This document shows positions 9,140 through 17,772 of a stretch of 64,000 nucleotides of DNA, in pieces. The position numbers and the translations under genes were made by a program. Location of the stretch: the NCBI GenBank assembly GCA_964647485.1, contig CAZYHV010000011.1, positions 1 through 64,000 on the forward strand, read 5' to 3'. Every line of letters starts with the position of its first letter. The first letter of the stretch is position 1. This DNA comes from FW021-bin31 sp964647485. GTDB lineage: Bacteria > Bacteroidota > Bacteroidia > Chitinophagales > Chitinophagaceae. The notes beneath the pieces were generated by a model that did no database searches, had not been told where the DNA came from, and was given only the letters and a program-made list of their open reading frames with translations.

Positions 9140-11029
9140 TTAATCCGGCTTTTTCCCATCCAGAAATGTATTAATGGTACTAATTTCCGATTTGTTATCA
9201 TTTCCTTCCTTCTTTTTCACCTGATAACCTGAAAAAGGATCTTCCTTAGAAGGTTTTTCCCCACCCTCTCTGAGTTTGATATTCCTACGAATATAGGCCG
9301 GTACAGACTCCAATTCATAAGGATCTCCTGTTTCATTTATATTGAGGTTCGTTTGTCTCAGGCGGGCTGTTTCATCAGAAATGCTACTTGAGTTTTCTTG
9401 ATTAACAGAAGTCTGCTGTCGATTTTTTTCCTCATTTGGTTTAGAAGGCGCTTCTCTGAATCTTTTTTCTTCCTCCTTTGCTCTATCCTTTAAATAATCC
9501 GGGTAGGGATATACGGTATGTCCTATATTAGGGTTATCTTCAGGTCTTTTCTCTTTTTTTGAAGAGCGCCCCCAAAAAGTCTTTTTCTCTTCTTTTTTCT
9601 TTTCCACTTTCTTCTCTTGGAAGGGATCTTTTTCTTCTTCCTTAAAGGAAAAATCTATTCCGTAATCTGACTGTGGTATGTCGTTTTGTTGAGAAGGCAC
9701 GTTTGAGGAATGACGATCTACGTCCTTTTGGGAAGGAGAATAATTTTGTTCTTTTTCACCTTTAGAAGTGTTTCTATCGGGAGAGGTAGCCCCTTCATTT
9801 GATCCTCCTAACTCAAAATAAGTCTTCTTTTCTTTTGTAACTTCTGTCTTGCCGCCATCCTCTGAAGGTTGATTTCTTTCATTCGTCTTCAGGCGAGGCG
9901 CCATGGGATCTTCTTTTTCTTTCTTTTCTTTTTCTGCAGAAGTATCAGATGATTTTCCGGAGGAATATAATTTTTCTTCTTCTCCTTGCAATCCCAGCTC
10001 CATTGTAATTTTCTGCTGCTTTCTTTTGATAGCTTCTTTAGGTTCATTCAAAATCTGCTCAATAGGTTTCTCCTGGAATCCGGTAGCAATGATGGTCACG
10101 CCCAATTTATCTTTCAAGGTATTGTCGTGTCCCATCCCTAGGATTACATCACAAGTTTCACCGGCCTGTTGCTGAACATAAGCTTGAATGGTATCCATTT
10201 CATCAATCGTATGTTCATGCTCCCCCTCAGAAGAAGTAATATTTAACAATATCCATTGTGCGCCTTCAATCTCGCTATCATTTAACAGCGGAGAAGAGAG
10301 TGCATCATCGATAGCTTCCTGTGCACGATCCTCTCCTTCTGCGGTCGCTGATCCTAAAATAGCGACTCCACCATTCCGCATAGCGGTGCTTACGTCGGCA
10401 AAATCCACATTAACGACCCCATGGATATTAATCACATCGGTTATACATTTTGCTGCTGTCGCCAAGATATTATCTGCTTTCGCAAAGGCTGCTTTAAAAG
10501 GCAGGTTTCCGAACTGCATTCGCAGCTTATCATTGGAAATAACCAAGAGCGTATCCACATGCTCTTTCAGATTTTTGATTCCTTCTTCAGCCTGTTTCAT
10601 TCGTCTTCGTCCTTCATAGGAGAAAGGAGAAGTGACGATGCCCACCGTCAATATCCCCAGGTCTTTACATATCTTGGCTACGATAGGAGCGCCTCCGGTA
10701 CCTGTACCTCCTCCCATTCCGGCCGTTATAAAGACCATTTTCGTATTTACTTCCAGAATTTTTCTCAATTCCTCCATAGATTCTTCAGTAGCCTGTCGTC
10801 CTATATCCGGATTGGCACCGGCGCCGAGACCTTGTGTCAGGTTAGGTCCCAAATGAACTTTATTGGGAACGGGACTCTCAGAAAGTGCTTGTGAATCGGT
10901 GTTACAGATAATGAAATCTACCGCTTCAATTCCCTGATCATACATAAAATTGACAGCGTTGCTGCCACCGCCGCCCATACCAATAACTTTAATGATGGAT
11001 GACTGTCCTTTTGGAAGATCAAATTCCAT
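9140..11029 (-). CDS. ftsZ: cell division protein FtsZ with a long C-terminal linker
   Basis: Tubulin-like GTPase that polymerises into the cytokinetic ring. The 629 residues are far longer than the 380 or so of E. coli. The GTPase core covers about 10-330: nucleotide site VIGMGGGGSNAVN, tubulin signature GGGTGTGGAPIVA near 107, synergy loop and NVDFADVSTAMRNGG. A Lys/Glu/Ser-rich, probably disordered linker of about 250 residues follows (about 340-585). The conserved tail motif PAYIRR is near 586, expected to bind FtsA or other tethering partners, with about 45 more residues after it. It is the last gene of the dcw cluster, 45 bases after ftsA, and is closed by a strong terminator hairpin. 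Confidence 0.97.
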   Translation of the reverse strand: MEFDLPKGQSSIIKVIGMGGGGSNAVNFMYDQGIEAVDFIICNTDSQALSESPVPNKVHLGPNLTQGLGAGANPDIGRQATEESMEELRKILEVNTKMVFITAGMGGGTGTGGAPIVAKICKDLGILTVGIVTSPFSYEGRRRMKQAEEGIKNLKEHVDTLLVISNDKLRMQFGNLPFKAAFAKADNILATAAKCITDVINIHGVVNVDFADVSTAMRNGGVAILGSATAEGEDRAQEAIDDALSSPLLNDSEIEGAQWILLNITSSEGEHEHTIDEMDTIQAYVQQQAGETCDVILGMGHDNTLKDKLGVTIIATGFQEKPIEQILNEPKEAIKRKQQKITMELGLQGEEEKLYSSGKSSDTSAEKEKKEKEDPMAPRLKTNERNQPSEDGGKTEVTKEKKTYFELGGSNEGATSPDRNTSKGEKEQNYSPSQKDVDRHSSNVPSQQNDIPQSDYGIDFSFKEEEKDPFQEKKVEKKKEEKKTFWGRSSKKEKRPEDNPNIGHTVYPYPDYLKDRAKEEEKRFREAPSKPNEEKNRQQTSVNQENSSSISDETARLRQTNLNINETGDPYELESVPAYIRRNIKLREGGEKPSKEDPFSGYQVKKKEGNDNKSEISTINTFLDGKKPD

Positions 11030-11074
11030 AATATTGATTTTTTGGTGAGTTTAAAAATTAATGTGTTTCAAGAA

Positions 11075-12523
11075 TTAAAATTGTGCATCATCTTCCTCCC
11101 GAAACAAATCGATCAACCCTTCTTTCATAGAATTCATAAAATCCTTGATTGTCTTCCTAGGTCCCGGATTGACTGATTTAAAGAGGGATATTTTTTCTTT
11201 CTTCTCTTCTTCCAAAAAAGAGCCATTCTTCTCCGACTCCTTTTCCTCTTCTAGAGAAGAAACGAAAGATTCTGCTTCTTCAAATTCTTGTTTTTGTTCT
11301 TGTTTTCTTTCTTTTATATGTTTAAATTCTTCTTTCCTTTCTTCTTGCTCTACTTTATTCTCATAATCATTATATCCTTTAAGAATAAGTCCTATACAGG
11401 TAGAATACATCGGCATTGCTAATTCATCAATATAACCGGTAGTCAAATGCTCATTAGGATATCCAATACGGGCATGAATACCTGTTTTATATTCCGTCAA
11501 CTGTACCAGATGTTTCAATTGAGCACCTCCGCCAGTCAGAATAACACCTCCATTTAGCAATTTATTATCCAATCCGGCCTTTTTCAAATTATATTTTACC
11601 AATTCTAAAATTTCTTCCATCCTTGCCTGGATAATATGGCTTAGATTCTTAACCGATATTTCTTTGGCCTGTTGCCCTCTCAATCCCGGGATCGTAATAT
11701 AGGCATTTGAAAAAGCTTCTTCTGCCAAGGCGGAACCAAACTGTATTTTCATCTGTTCTGCCTGTGTCTTTAAGACGCCTAATCCCTGTTTAATATCTTT
11801 GGTAATATTCTCTCCTCCATAAGGGATAACGGCGGTGTGCTTCAGTACGCCTTCATAAAACACAGCTAAATCCGTTGTTCCTCCTCCTATGTCTACAATT
11901 GCCACGCCAGCTTCCAAATCCTGTTCGCACATCACGGCAGCGGCTGACGCCAGAGGTTGTAATACCAGGTCGCGAATCTCCAATTTAGATTTTTCCACAG
12001 ACCGGTTGATATTTCTTATGGCATTCTTATCTCCTGTAATAATATGAAAATCGGCACCAACTTTCACACCGGGCATGCCCATCGGATTTTCAATATTGGA
12101 AATTCCATCTACGGTATACACTTGTGGAATGACATCAATAATTTGGTCTCCGGCAGGAACGTAGGTTTTATATTGATCTGCAATCAGTTGGTTAATTTCT
12201 TTCTGAGATACTTCAGTCTCTGTATCTTCCCTGACAATATCTCCTCTGGTTTGCAAACTTTTGATGTGGTGACCGGCGATCCCGACAAAAACTTCTTTAA
12301 TATTTAGTTCCGGGTTGGTCGCATAACAATTTTCTAAGGCCAGATTAATGGCTTTAATGGTTTTATCAATATTTAAAACCATCCCATGTTGTACGCCAAA
12401 AGAATCGGAACGTCCAAAGCCCAGGATTTCTAACTTCCCAAACTCATTCTTCCGCCCAGCCACTGCGGCAATCTTTGTCGTACCTATATCCAGGCCAACG
12501 ATAATGGGTGCTTCTTTATTCAT
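11075..12523 (-). CDS. ftsA: cell division protein FtsA
   Basis: Actin-like ATPase that anchors FtsZ filaments to the membrane and recruits later division proteins. 482 residues. Phosphate-1 motif GLDIGTTKIAAVAG at the N-terminus, phosphate-2 VDIGGGTTDLAVF near 215, adenosine motif LTGGGAQL near 330. The usual core ends near 385. After it there is a Glu/Lys-rich spacer and a C-terminal amphipathic helix (KTIKDFMNSMKEGLIDLFRE) expected to be the membrane-targeting sequence. It sits between ftsQ and ftsZ, the usual order. Confidence 0.96.
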   Translation of the reverse strand: MNKEAPIIVGLDIGTTKIAAVAGRKNEFGKLEILGFGRSDSFGVQHGMVLNIDKTIKAINLALENCYATNPELNIKEVFVGIAGHHIKSLQTRGDIVREDTETEVSQKEINQLIADQYKTYVPAGDQIIDVIPQVYTVDGISNIENPMGMPGVKVGADFHIITGDKNAIRNINRSVEKSKLEIRDLVLQPLASAAAVMCEQDLEAGVAIVDIGGGTTDLAVFYEGVLKHTAVIPYGGENITKDIKQGLGVLKTQAEQMKIQFGSALAEEAFSNAYITIPGLRGQQAKEISVKNLSHIIQARMEEILELVKYNLKKAGLDNKLLNGGVILTGGGAQLKHLVQLTEYKTGIHARIGYPNEHLTTGYIDELAMPMYSTCIGLILKGYNDYENKVEQEERKEEFKHIKERKQEQKQEFEEAESFVSSLEEEKESEKNGSFLEEEKKEKISLFKSVNPGPRKTIKDFMNSMKEGLIDLFREEDDAQF

Positions 12524-12561
12524 AGTGTAATCTAGATTTTACGCAAATAATGAATTTATAT

Positions 12562-13464
12562 TTAATTTATTTCTTTTTTTTGTTCGTTCATATCGGTAGT
12601 GTTACTCAGTACGGTTAGATTCTTTATGCTTTCAGAATCATTCCTCCTTACAATTTCTTTAACCACCGGATTCTTCGCTCCTTTTTTCCTTACAGCAACA
12701 ACCTGTCCTTCGAAACGCAAGTCCAAAGTATCATAATATCCCCAACCTATACTATTCAATCCTTTTTGATAAAAAGTCATCAATTTCTCAAACTTCTTCT
12801 TAAAGTGTTTTCCGTCACCCAATAGAATTAGAGCATCTCCCACCCGAGGAATCATCTCAAATTCATCCGATGCATTAATATTCATTTGTTCTATTTGTGC
12901 TTCCCAAAAATCGTTCCCTGCAATAAATTTACAAATTTTCTTAATTCGGCACAAAAGAAGGCTGTCTTTTTGTTTCTTTCCATCTTCCGGAAATCCCGTA
13001 AAAACAGGAAGGGGCAAACCAAAAGGGGTAATACTCTTAATCCTTCTTCCGGATTTTGTCAAATAAAAACTTCTTCCATTCCTTTTAAAAATTCGAGCGA
13101 CAGGAACACTTTGTATTATCTTTATATTTAATAAACTATTCTTCCCTAAATAGATATTTGCCCGCTGTACCCAATCTTGTTCTTTAACTTTCTTCTTTAG
13201 TAATGGACTGGAGAGCTGATCCAAAGACTTACCTATAGGATTGAGCGCATTAGAATCCAGAATAAATTGTCTAATTTCCGCAGTATCTACATAAATATTT
13301 TGTGCATTATTTGCCTCTATAGATAATACTATCCCTTTACAGGTTTCCTCCTGCTTATCTTGTGAAGCAGCTACAAACAATATCACAAACCCCACCACCA
13401 TTGCCAGGCTCAAAACGGCAATCAGTAGTTTTTTTATTGATATTTTCTTTTTTCTCTCCTGCAT
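12562..13464 (-). CDS. ftsQ: cell division protein FtsQ/DivIB
   Basis: Bitopic inner-membrane protein of the divisome. 300 residues: a short Lys-rich cytoplasmic tail, one transmembrane helix at about 11-31 (KLLIAVLSLAMVVGFVILFVA), then a periplasmic POTRA-like part (SIEANNAQNIYVDTAEIRQFIL) and the beta domain. Sequence conservation in this family is low, so the call rests on topology, size and the position directly before ftsA. The gene usually found just upstream, murC, is absent: ftsQ follows murG after only 25 bases. Confidence 0.88.
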   Translation of the reverse strand: MQERKKKISIKKLLIAVLSLAMVVGFVILFVAASQDKQEETCKGIVLSIEANNAQNIYVDTAEIRQFILDSNALNPIGKSLDQLSSPLLKKKVKEQDWVQRANIYLGKNSLLNIKIIQSVPVARIFKRNGRSFYLTKSGRRIKSITPFGLPLPVFTGFPEDGKKQKDSLLLCRIKKICKFIAGNDFWEAQIEQMNINASDEFEMIPRVGDALILLGDGKHFKKKFEKLMTFYQKGLNSIGWGYYDTLDLRFEGQVVAVRKKGAKNPVVKEIVRRNDSESIKNLTVLSNTTDMNEQKKEIN

Positions 13465-13489
13465 CTTTTATTTTCGAATCTTTCGATTT

Positions 13490-14587
13490 TTAAACGATCT
13501 TTAATATTTCCTCTGCAATGCGTTCATCTGCATTTGTAACAGCGAATTTCTTCATATTTTTTTTTATCTCTGTTTTTCGATCTTCATCTTTTATCAGTTT
13601 TATCAATTCTTCCACCAGAGAGGCTTCCGCATCTTCATCTTTGACCAACAAAGCAGCCTTTTCTTTTACAAAAGATAAAGCATTCTTTAGCTGATGATCT
13701 TCCGCTGCAGTAGGAAGAGGGACAAAAATGACCGGTTTCCCTACAATACTTAATTCAGCCAACGCAATGGCTCCTGCCCGAGAAATAATGACATCAGCTG
13801 CAGCATAAGCATTCTCGATCTCTTTGATGAACTTCAATGGTTTTATTATTTCCTTATAAGGAGCAACAGCTTCAGTCACTTTCTCATAAGAGAACTTTCC
13901 CGTTTGCCAGATCAATTGAAGATCTTCATTTACCATTTCATCTAAATGAGCCAATAGTGCTTCATTGATTGAACGTGCGCCCTGGCTTCCACCTACAATA
14001 AAAACCGTTTTCTTCTCCGAATCTAAATTGAATATTTTTAATGCTTCCTGTTGATTCCTTTTTATATTAATAATACGGTCTCTCACCGGATTACCTGTAA
14101 ATACAATCTTTTCTTTATCAAAAAATCGCTCCATATTCTTACTCGCCACACAAATTTTCTCCGCTTTCTTTCCAAGAATTTTATTGGTTTTTCCTGCAAA
14201 AGAATTCTGCTCTTGAATCACTGTCGGGATTCCTTTTGATTGGGCAGAATACAAAAGCGGGAAGCTGGCATACCCCCCAACGCCAATTGCTACCTGCGGC
14301 TTAAAGTCTTTGAGAATTCTTCTTGCTTGTGACAAACTTCGCAATATTTTAAAGGGTAGCCACAGATTTTTCAAGAAGGCTCCTCGATTCATCCCGGCAA
14401 TATTTAATCCTACAATATCAAAACCTGCTTCCGGCACTTTTTCCATTTCCATCTTTCCTTTGGCTCCTACAAACAAAATTTTAATTCTTTCATTTTTTCT
14501 CTTTAGTGCACGAGCAATAGCAATGGCCGGGAAGATATGTCCTCCTGTTCCACCGCCTGCTATAATAATTCTTTGCTCGTTTTTCAT
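13490..14587 (-). CDS. murG: MurG, lipid II-forming GlcNAc transferase
   Basis: UDP-N-acetylglucosamine--undecaprenyl-pyrophosphoryl-MurNAc-pentapeptide transferase. It adds GlcNAc to lipid I at the inner face of the membrane to make lipid II. 365 residues, normal length. N-terminal glycine-rich loop GGGTGGHIFPAIAIA, second glycine loop GGYASF, IQEQNSFAGKTNK, the C-domain start GGSQGARSIN, and the UDP-GlcNAc site RAGAIALAELSIVGKPVIFVPLPTAAEDHQ are all present. It overlaps neither neighbour: 11 bases after ftsW, 25 before ftsQ. Confidence 0.97.
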   Translation of the reverse strand: MKNEQRIIIAGGGTGGHIFPAIAIARALKRKNERIKILFVGAKGKMEMEKVPEAGFDIVGLNIAGMNRGAFLKNLWLPFKILRSLSQARRILKDFKPQVAIGVGGYASFPLLYSAQSKGIPTVIQEQNSFAGKTNKILGKKAEKICVASKNMERFFDKEKIVFTGNPVRDRIINIKRNQQEALKIFNLDSEKKTVFIVGGSQGARSINEALLAHLDEMVNEDLQLIWQTGKFSYEKVTEAVAPYKEIIKPLKFIKEIENAYAAADVIISRAGAIALAELSIVGKPVIFVPLPTAAEDHQLKNALSFVKEKAALLVKDEDAEASLVEELIKLIKDEDRKTEIKKNMKKFAVTNADERIAEEILKIV

Positions 14588-14598
14588 CGCATTCTTCT

Positions 14599-15822
14599 TT
14601 ATCCGGGTTGTACCGCTATATCAATATTTTCGTTATCTTCTTCTGCCGCTACAGACTCCTCCTTTTCAGCTTTTGCTCGTGCACGTTTCTCTCTTGTCTC
14701 CACACTTCGACTCACACTTAATATAATCCCTATAGCCAGACTGGTAAACCAAATGGAAGTTCCTCCCATGCTTACCAAAGGCAAGGTTACTCCGGTTACC
14801 GGCACCAAATTAGTCGCAACTGCCATATTTGCAAAAGCCTGTATAACCAAAGTAAAACTCAATCCGATACTGAGAAAAGCACCAAAAGCATAAGGACAAA
14901 TCCTAAAGATTCGTATACTTCTCAATAAAAAGATCAAATAACACAAAATCAAAATAATTCCGCCAATCATCCCATACTCTTCTAAAATAATCGAAAATAT
15001 GAAGTCAGAATAGGGATGCGGTAAGAAATTCCTTTGTTCACTATTTCCGGGTCCCCGGCCAAAAATCTGACCATTGGCAATCGCAATTTTCGACTGTTCA
15101 ACCTGATAGGGAATTTGTTGAGAATGATCCTTATTGACAAAACTCTCTATCCTATGTTGCCAGGTATCTACCCTACCTCCACCAACTCCCGTAACTAAGA
15201 CAAGGCCTACCACAAGGGTAATGATGGCTAAACCTCCAATAATAAAGCCGGAAAGATGAAGGATCTTTACTCTTCCAATAAAACACAAAAGCAAACAACT
15301 GGCTCCCAACAACAATGCAGTAGACATATTTGCCGGCATAATCAATAAACAAACCAGACAAACGGGAATTAGAATAGGGATAAAACCTTTTTTTAAATCC
15401 TTTATAACCTTTTGTTTCCTGGAAAGTTGTCTGGATATAAACATAAATAGTGCGAGTCTGGCCATATCTGATGTTTGAAAAGTCAGATTAATCACCGGAA
15501 GCTTTATCCATCTACTGGCATCATTAATGGTAGCACCAAAAATTAGAGTATATAATAATAATGGAATTGAAATTAGAAACAGAATGACTGAAATCCGAGA
15601 ATAAATGATATAGTTGACCCGATGAGCAACATAAATTATCCCCAATCCCAATGCAAGAGCAGCAAACTGTTTAAATAAATAATACTCTGTATGCCCCTTC
15701 CGTAATCTAAAAGCCAGCGTACCCGTAGAACTGTAAACAGCCAACACGCTCACTAACGACAGTATTATGACTATCGCCCAAATTACCTTATCTCCTTTTA
15801 TGGTGCCTACAAATTTATTCAC
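14599..15822 (-). CDS. ftsW: FtsW, SEDS-family division peptidoglycan polymerase
   Basis: Polytopic membrane glycan polymerase that works with the division transpeptidase FtsI. 407 residues with about ten transmembrane helices. The diagnostic SEDS block GRGPGNSEQRNFLPHPYSDF is near 250, followed by FIFSIILEEYGMIGG and the final PLVSMGGTSIW. A charged cytoplasmic tail rich in Glu ends the protein. The start codon at 15820-15822 reads GTG, with no in-frame ATG nearby. It lies between the murD remnant and murG. Confidence 0.95.
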   Translation of the reverse strand: MNKFVGTIKGDKVIWAIVIILSLVSVLAVYSSTGTLAFRLRKGHTEYYLFKQFAALALGLGIIYVAHRVNYIIYSRISVILFLISIPLLLYTLIFGATINDASRWIKLPVINLTFQTSDMARLALFMFISRQLSRKQKVIKDLKKGFIPILIPVCLVCLLIMPANMSTALLLGASCLLLCFIGRVKILHLSGFIIGGLAIITLVVGLVLVTGVGGGRVDTWQHRIESFVNKDHSQQIPYQVEQSKIAIANGQIFGRGPGNSEQRNFLPHPYSDFIFSIILEEYGMIGGIILILCYLIFLLRSIRIFRICPYAFGAFLSIGLSFTLVIQAFANMAVATNLVPVTGVTLPLVSMGGTSIWFTSLAIGIILSVSRSVETREKRARAKAEKEESVAAEEDNENIDIAVQPG

Positions 15823-15847
15823 TTCATTTTTTTATTTCAATGTTCAT

Positions 15848-16462
15848 TCAAAGTTTACGTACATTTTCTGCGAATTGTGTTCCTCTGTCTTCATAGTTTT
15901 TAAAACGACCGAAGCTGGAACAGGCCGGTGAAAAGAGAACAACATCCCCTTTCGACGCCAGCATATAAGTCATTTTAACGGCCTCCTCTAAAGAAGGAGC
16001 ATCTACCATTACCTGAACATCGCCTGCCAATGCACGATGAATACCTTTATTATTTTCCCCTAAACACACAATAGCTTTCACCTTTTCATTCACCATCTCC
16101 TTAATCACACTATAATCGATGTCTTCATGATCCCCTTCCAAGATTAAAACAACAGGAGATTCCATGTTCTCTAAAGAAAACCAAACAGCATTAATATTCG
16201 TCGCTTTACTGTCATTGATGTACATTACACCTCTCACAGCTGCAACATATTCCAACCTATGGGAGACACTATCAAAAGAAGTCAAACTGTCCCTGATGGT
16301 TGCATTTCTTATCCCCATCACTTGATCTGATATACTCGCAGCCATGGAATTATTAATTTTTTGTTGTCCGCGTAATGCTAATTCAAACAAAGGCATACCA
16401 AAGTCTTCTTCTAACTCGGCAGGTAAATTTTCTTGATATTCTTTTTCTTCTATGGATTTCAT
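15848..16462 (-). CDS. N-terminally truncated MurD-like protein (probable remnant)
   Basis: Related to UDP-N-acetylmuramoyl-L-alanine--D-glutamate ligase, but only 204 residues instead of about 450. What remains is the end of the central domain and the C-terminal domain (SHRLEYV, INDSKATN, SPACSSFGRFKNYEDRG). The UDP-binding domain and the GTNGKT-type ATP loop are absent, and the 43-base gap to mraY leaves no room for them. Surviving motifs are altered: the expected GxHNxxN stretch reads GQQKINN, and the GGxDKGxDY-type motif reads EGDHEDIDY. The frame is open and the position (mraY-murD-ftsW) is canonical. It cannot be a working ligase on its own. It may be a decaying gene or a repurposed domain; a full MurD must be encoded elsewhere if peptidoglycan is made in the usual way. 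Confidence 0.85.
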   Translation of the reverse strand: MKSIEEKEYQENLPAELEEDFGMPLFELALRGQQKINNSMAASISDQVMGIRNATIRDSLTSFDSVSHRLEYVAAVRGVMYINDSKATNINAVWFSLENMESPVVLILEGDHEDIDYSVIKEMVNEKVKAIVCLGENNKGIHRALAGDVQVMVDAPSLEEAVKMTYMLASKGDVVLFSPACSSFGRFKNYEDRGTQFAENVRKL

Positions 16463-16505
16463 ATATTTAAATAGTTATCTGATTTAGCTTCATTTATTAT
16501 TCAAT

Positions 16506-17771
16506 TTATCTTAATTTCAAAGTAAGTATGGACACCACTACACACAGGATAGTAATAATCCAAAATCGCACGGCAATTTTACTTTCATGATATCCTAATT
16601 TTTGGTAATGATGATGCAAAGGAGCCATCAAAAAGACTCTTTTACCTTCCCCATATCGGCTTTTGGTATACTTAAAATATCCCACTTGTAACATAACCGA
16701 GATATTCTCTACTAAAAATACTCCACAGAAAATGGGTATCAGTAGTTCTTTTCTCACCATAATAGCCAACGCTGCAATGATGCCACCAATCGCCAGGCTT
16801 CCCGTATCTCCCATAAAAACTTGCGCAGGAAAGGCATTGTACCACAAAAAGCCAATACAGGCCCCAATGAAAGCAGCAATAAAAATGGATAGCTCCCCAA
16901 TATGTGGGATGTACATAATATTAAGATATCCTGCGAATTTTATGTTCCCCGACAGATAGGCAAAAATACCAATACCAATACCAATTATAGCAGATACTCC
17001 CGTAGCTAACCCATCCAATCCATCGGTCATATTCGCGCCGTTAGAAACCGCCGTAATAATGAAAATTACAATGATAATATATAAGAGCCATGTCAACTTA
17101 TGAGCATTTGGACTTATCCAGGAAATCAAACGAGCATAATTAAATTCATGTTTCTTCACAAACGGAATGGTCGTAATAGGAGTATTTACATCCACATATT
17201 TTTTCTTTAATGAATCAATATCATCCTCAGCTTTATTATTTTTCATCACTTGCTCTACTTTTGACTTTCCTTTATCATTGTCTACGATTTTCCTGTGAAT
17301 TACCACATTATTGTTAAAATACAAGACAGATCCTACTATCAATCCCAATCCAATTTGTCCAATGACTTTAAATTTTCCCGAAAGCCCTTCCTTATTTTTC
17401 TTAAATACTTTAATATAATCATCAATAAACCCAATGGTACCTAACCAAAGTGTACTAATCAAAATCAATATCACATATACATTAGTGAGTTTTGCGAATA
17501 AAAGCGTAGGAATAATAATAGCAGCAAGGATAATGATCCCTCCCATGGTAGGTGTCCCTTTCTTTGAAGATTCTCCTTTCAGTCCTAGGTCGCGGACTGT
17601 TTCTCCTATCTGATGTCTTCTTAATATATTAATTAACCTTTTCCCAAAAACCAGGGTAATCACCAAAGAAACAACTACAGCCATAGCTACCCGGAAAGAG
17701 ATGTATTGAAACACCCCGGTACCGACCAGATCAAAATGTTGTTTCAGATAATTAAAAAGGTAATAAAGCAT
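16506..17771 (-). CDS. mraY: MraY, phospho-MurNAc-pentapeptide transferase
   Basis: Integral membrane enzyme that moves phospho-MurNAc-pentapeptide to undecaprenyl phosphate, making lipid I. 421 residues, about 60 longer than the E. coli enzyme because of a polar insertion at about 165-215, a feature I associate with Bacteroidota MraY. Catalytic motifs are intact: GFIDDYIK near 116, NGANMTDGLDGLA near 245, and the late APLHHHYQKLG. It begins one base after murE ends. Confidence 0.97.
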   Translation of the reverse strand: MLYYLFNYLKQHFDLVGTGVFQYISFRVAMAVVVSLVITLVFGKRLINILRRHQIGETVRDLGLKGESSKKGTPTMGGIIILAAIIIPTLLFAKLTNVYVILILISTLWLGTIGFIDDYIKVFKKNKEGLSGKFKVIGQIGLGLIVGSVLYFNNNVVIHRKIVDNDKGKSKVEQVMKNNKAEDDIDSLKKKYVDVNTPITTIPFVKKHEFNYARLISWISPNAHKLTWLLYIIIVIFIITAVSNGANMTDGLDGLATGVSAIIGIGIGIFAYLSGNIKFAGYLNIMYIPHIGELSIFIAAFIGACIGFLWYNAFPAQVFMGDTGSLAIGGIIAALAIMVRKELLIPIFCGVFLVENISVMLQVGYFKYTKSRYGEGKRVFLMAPLHHHYQKLGYHESKIAVRFWIITILCVVVSILTLKLR

Positions 17772-17772
17772 T

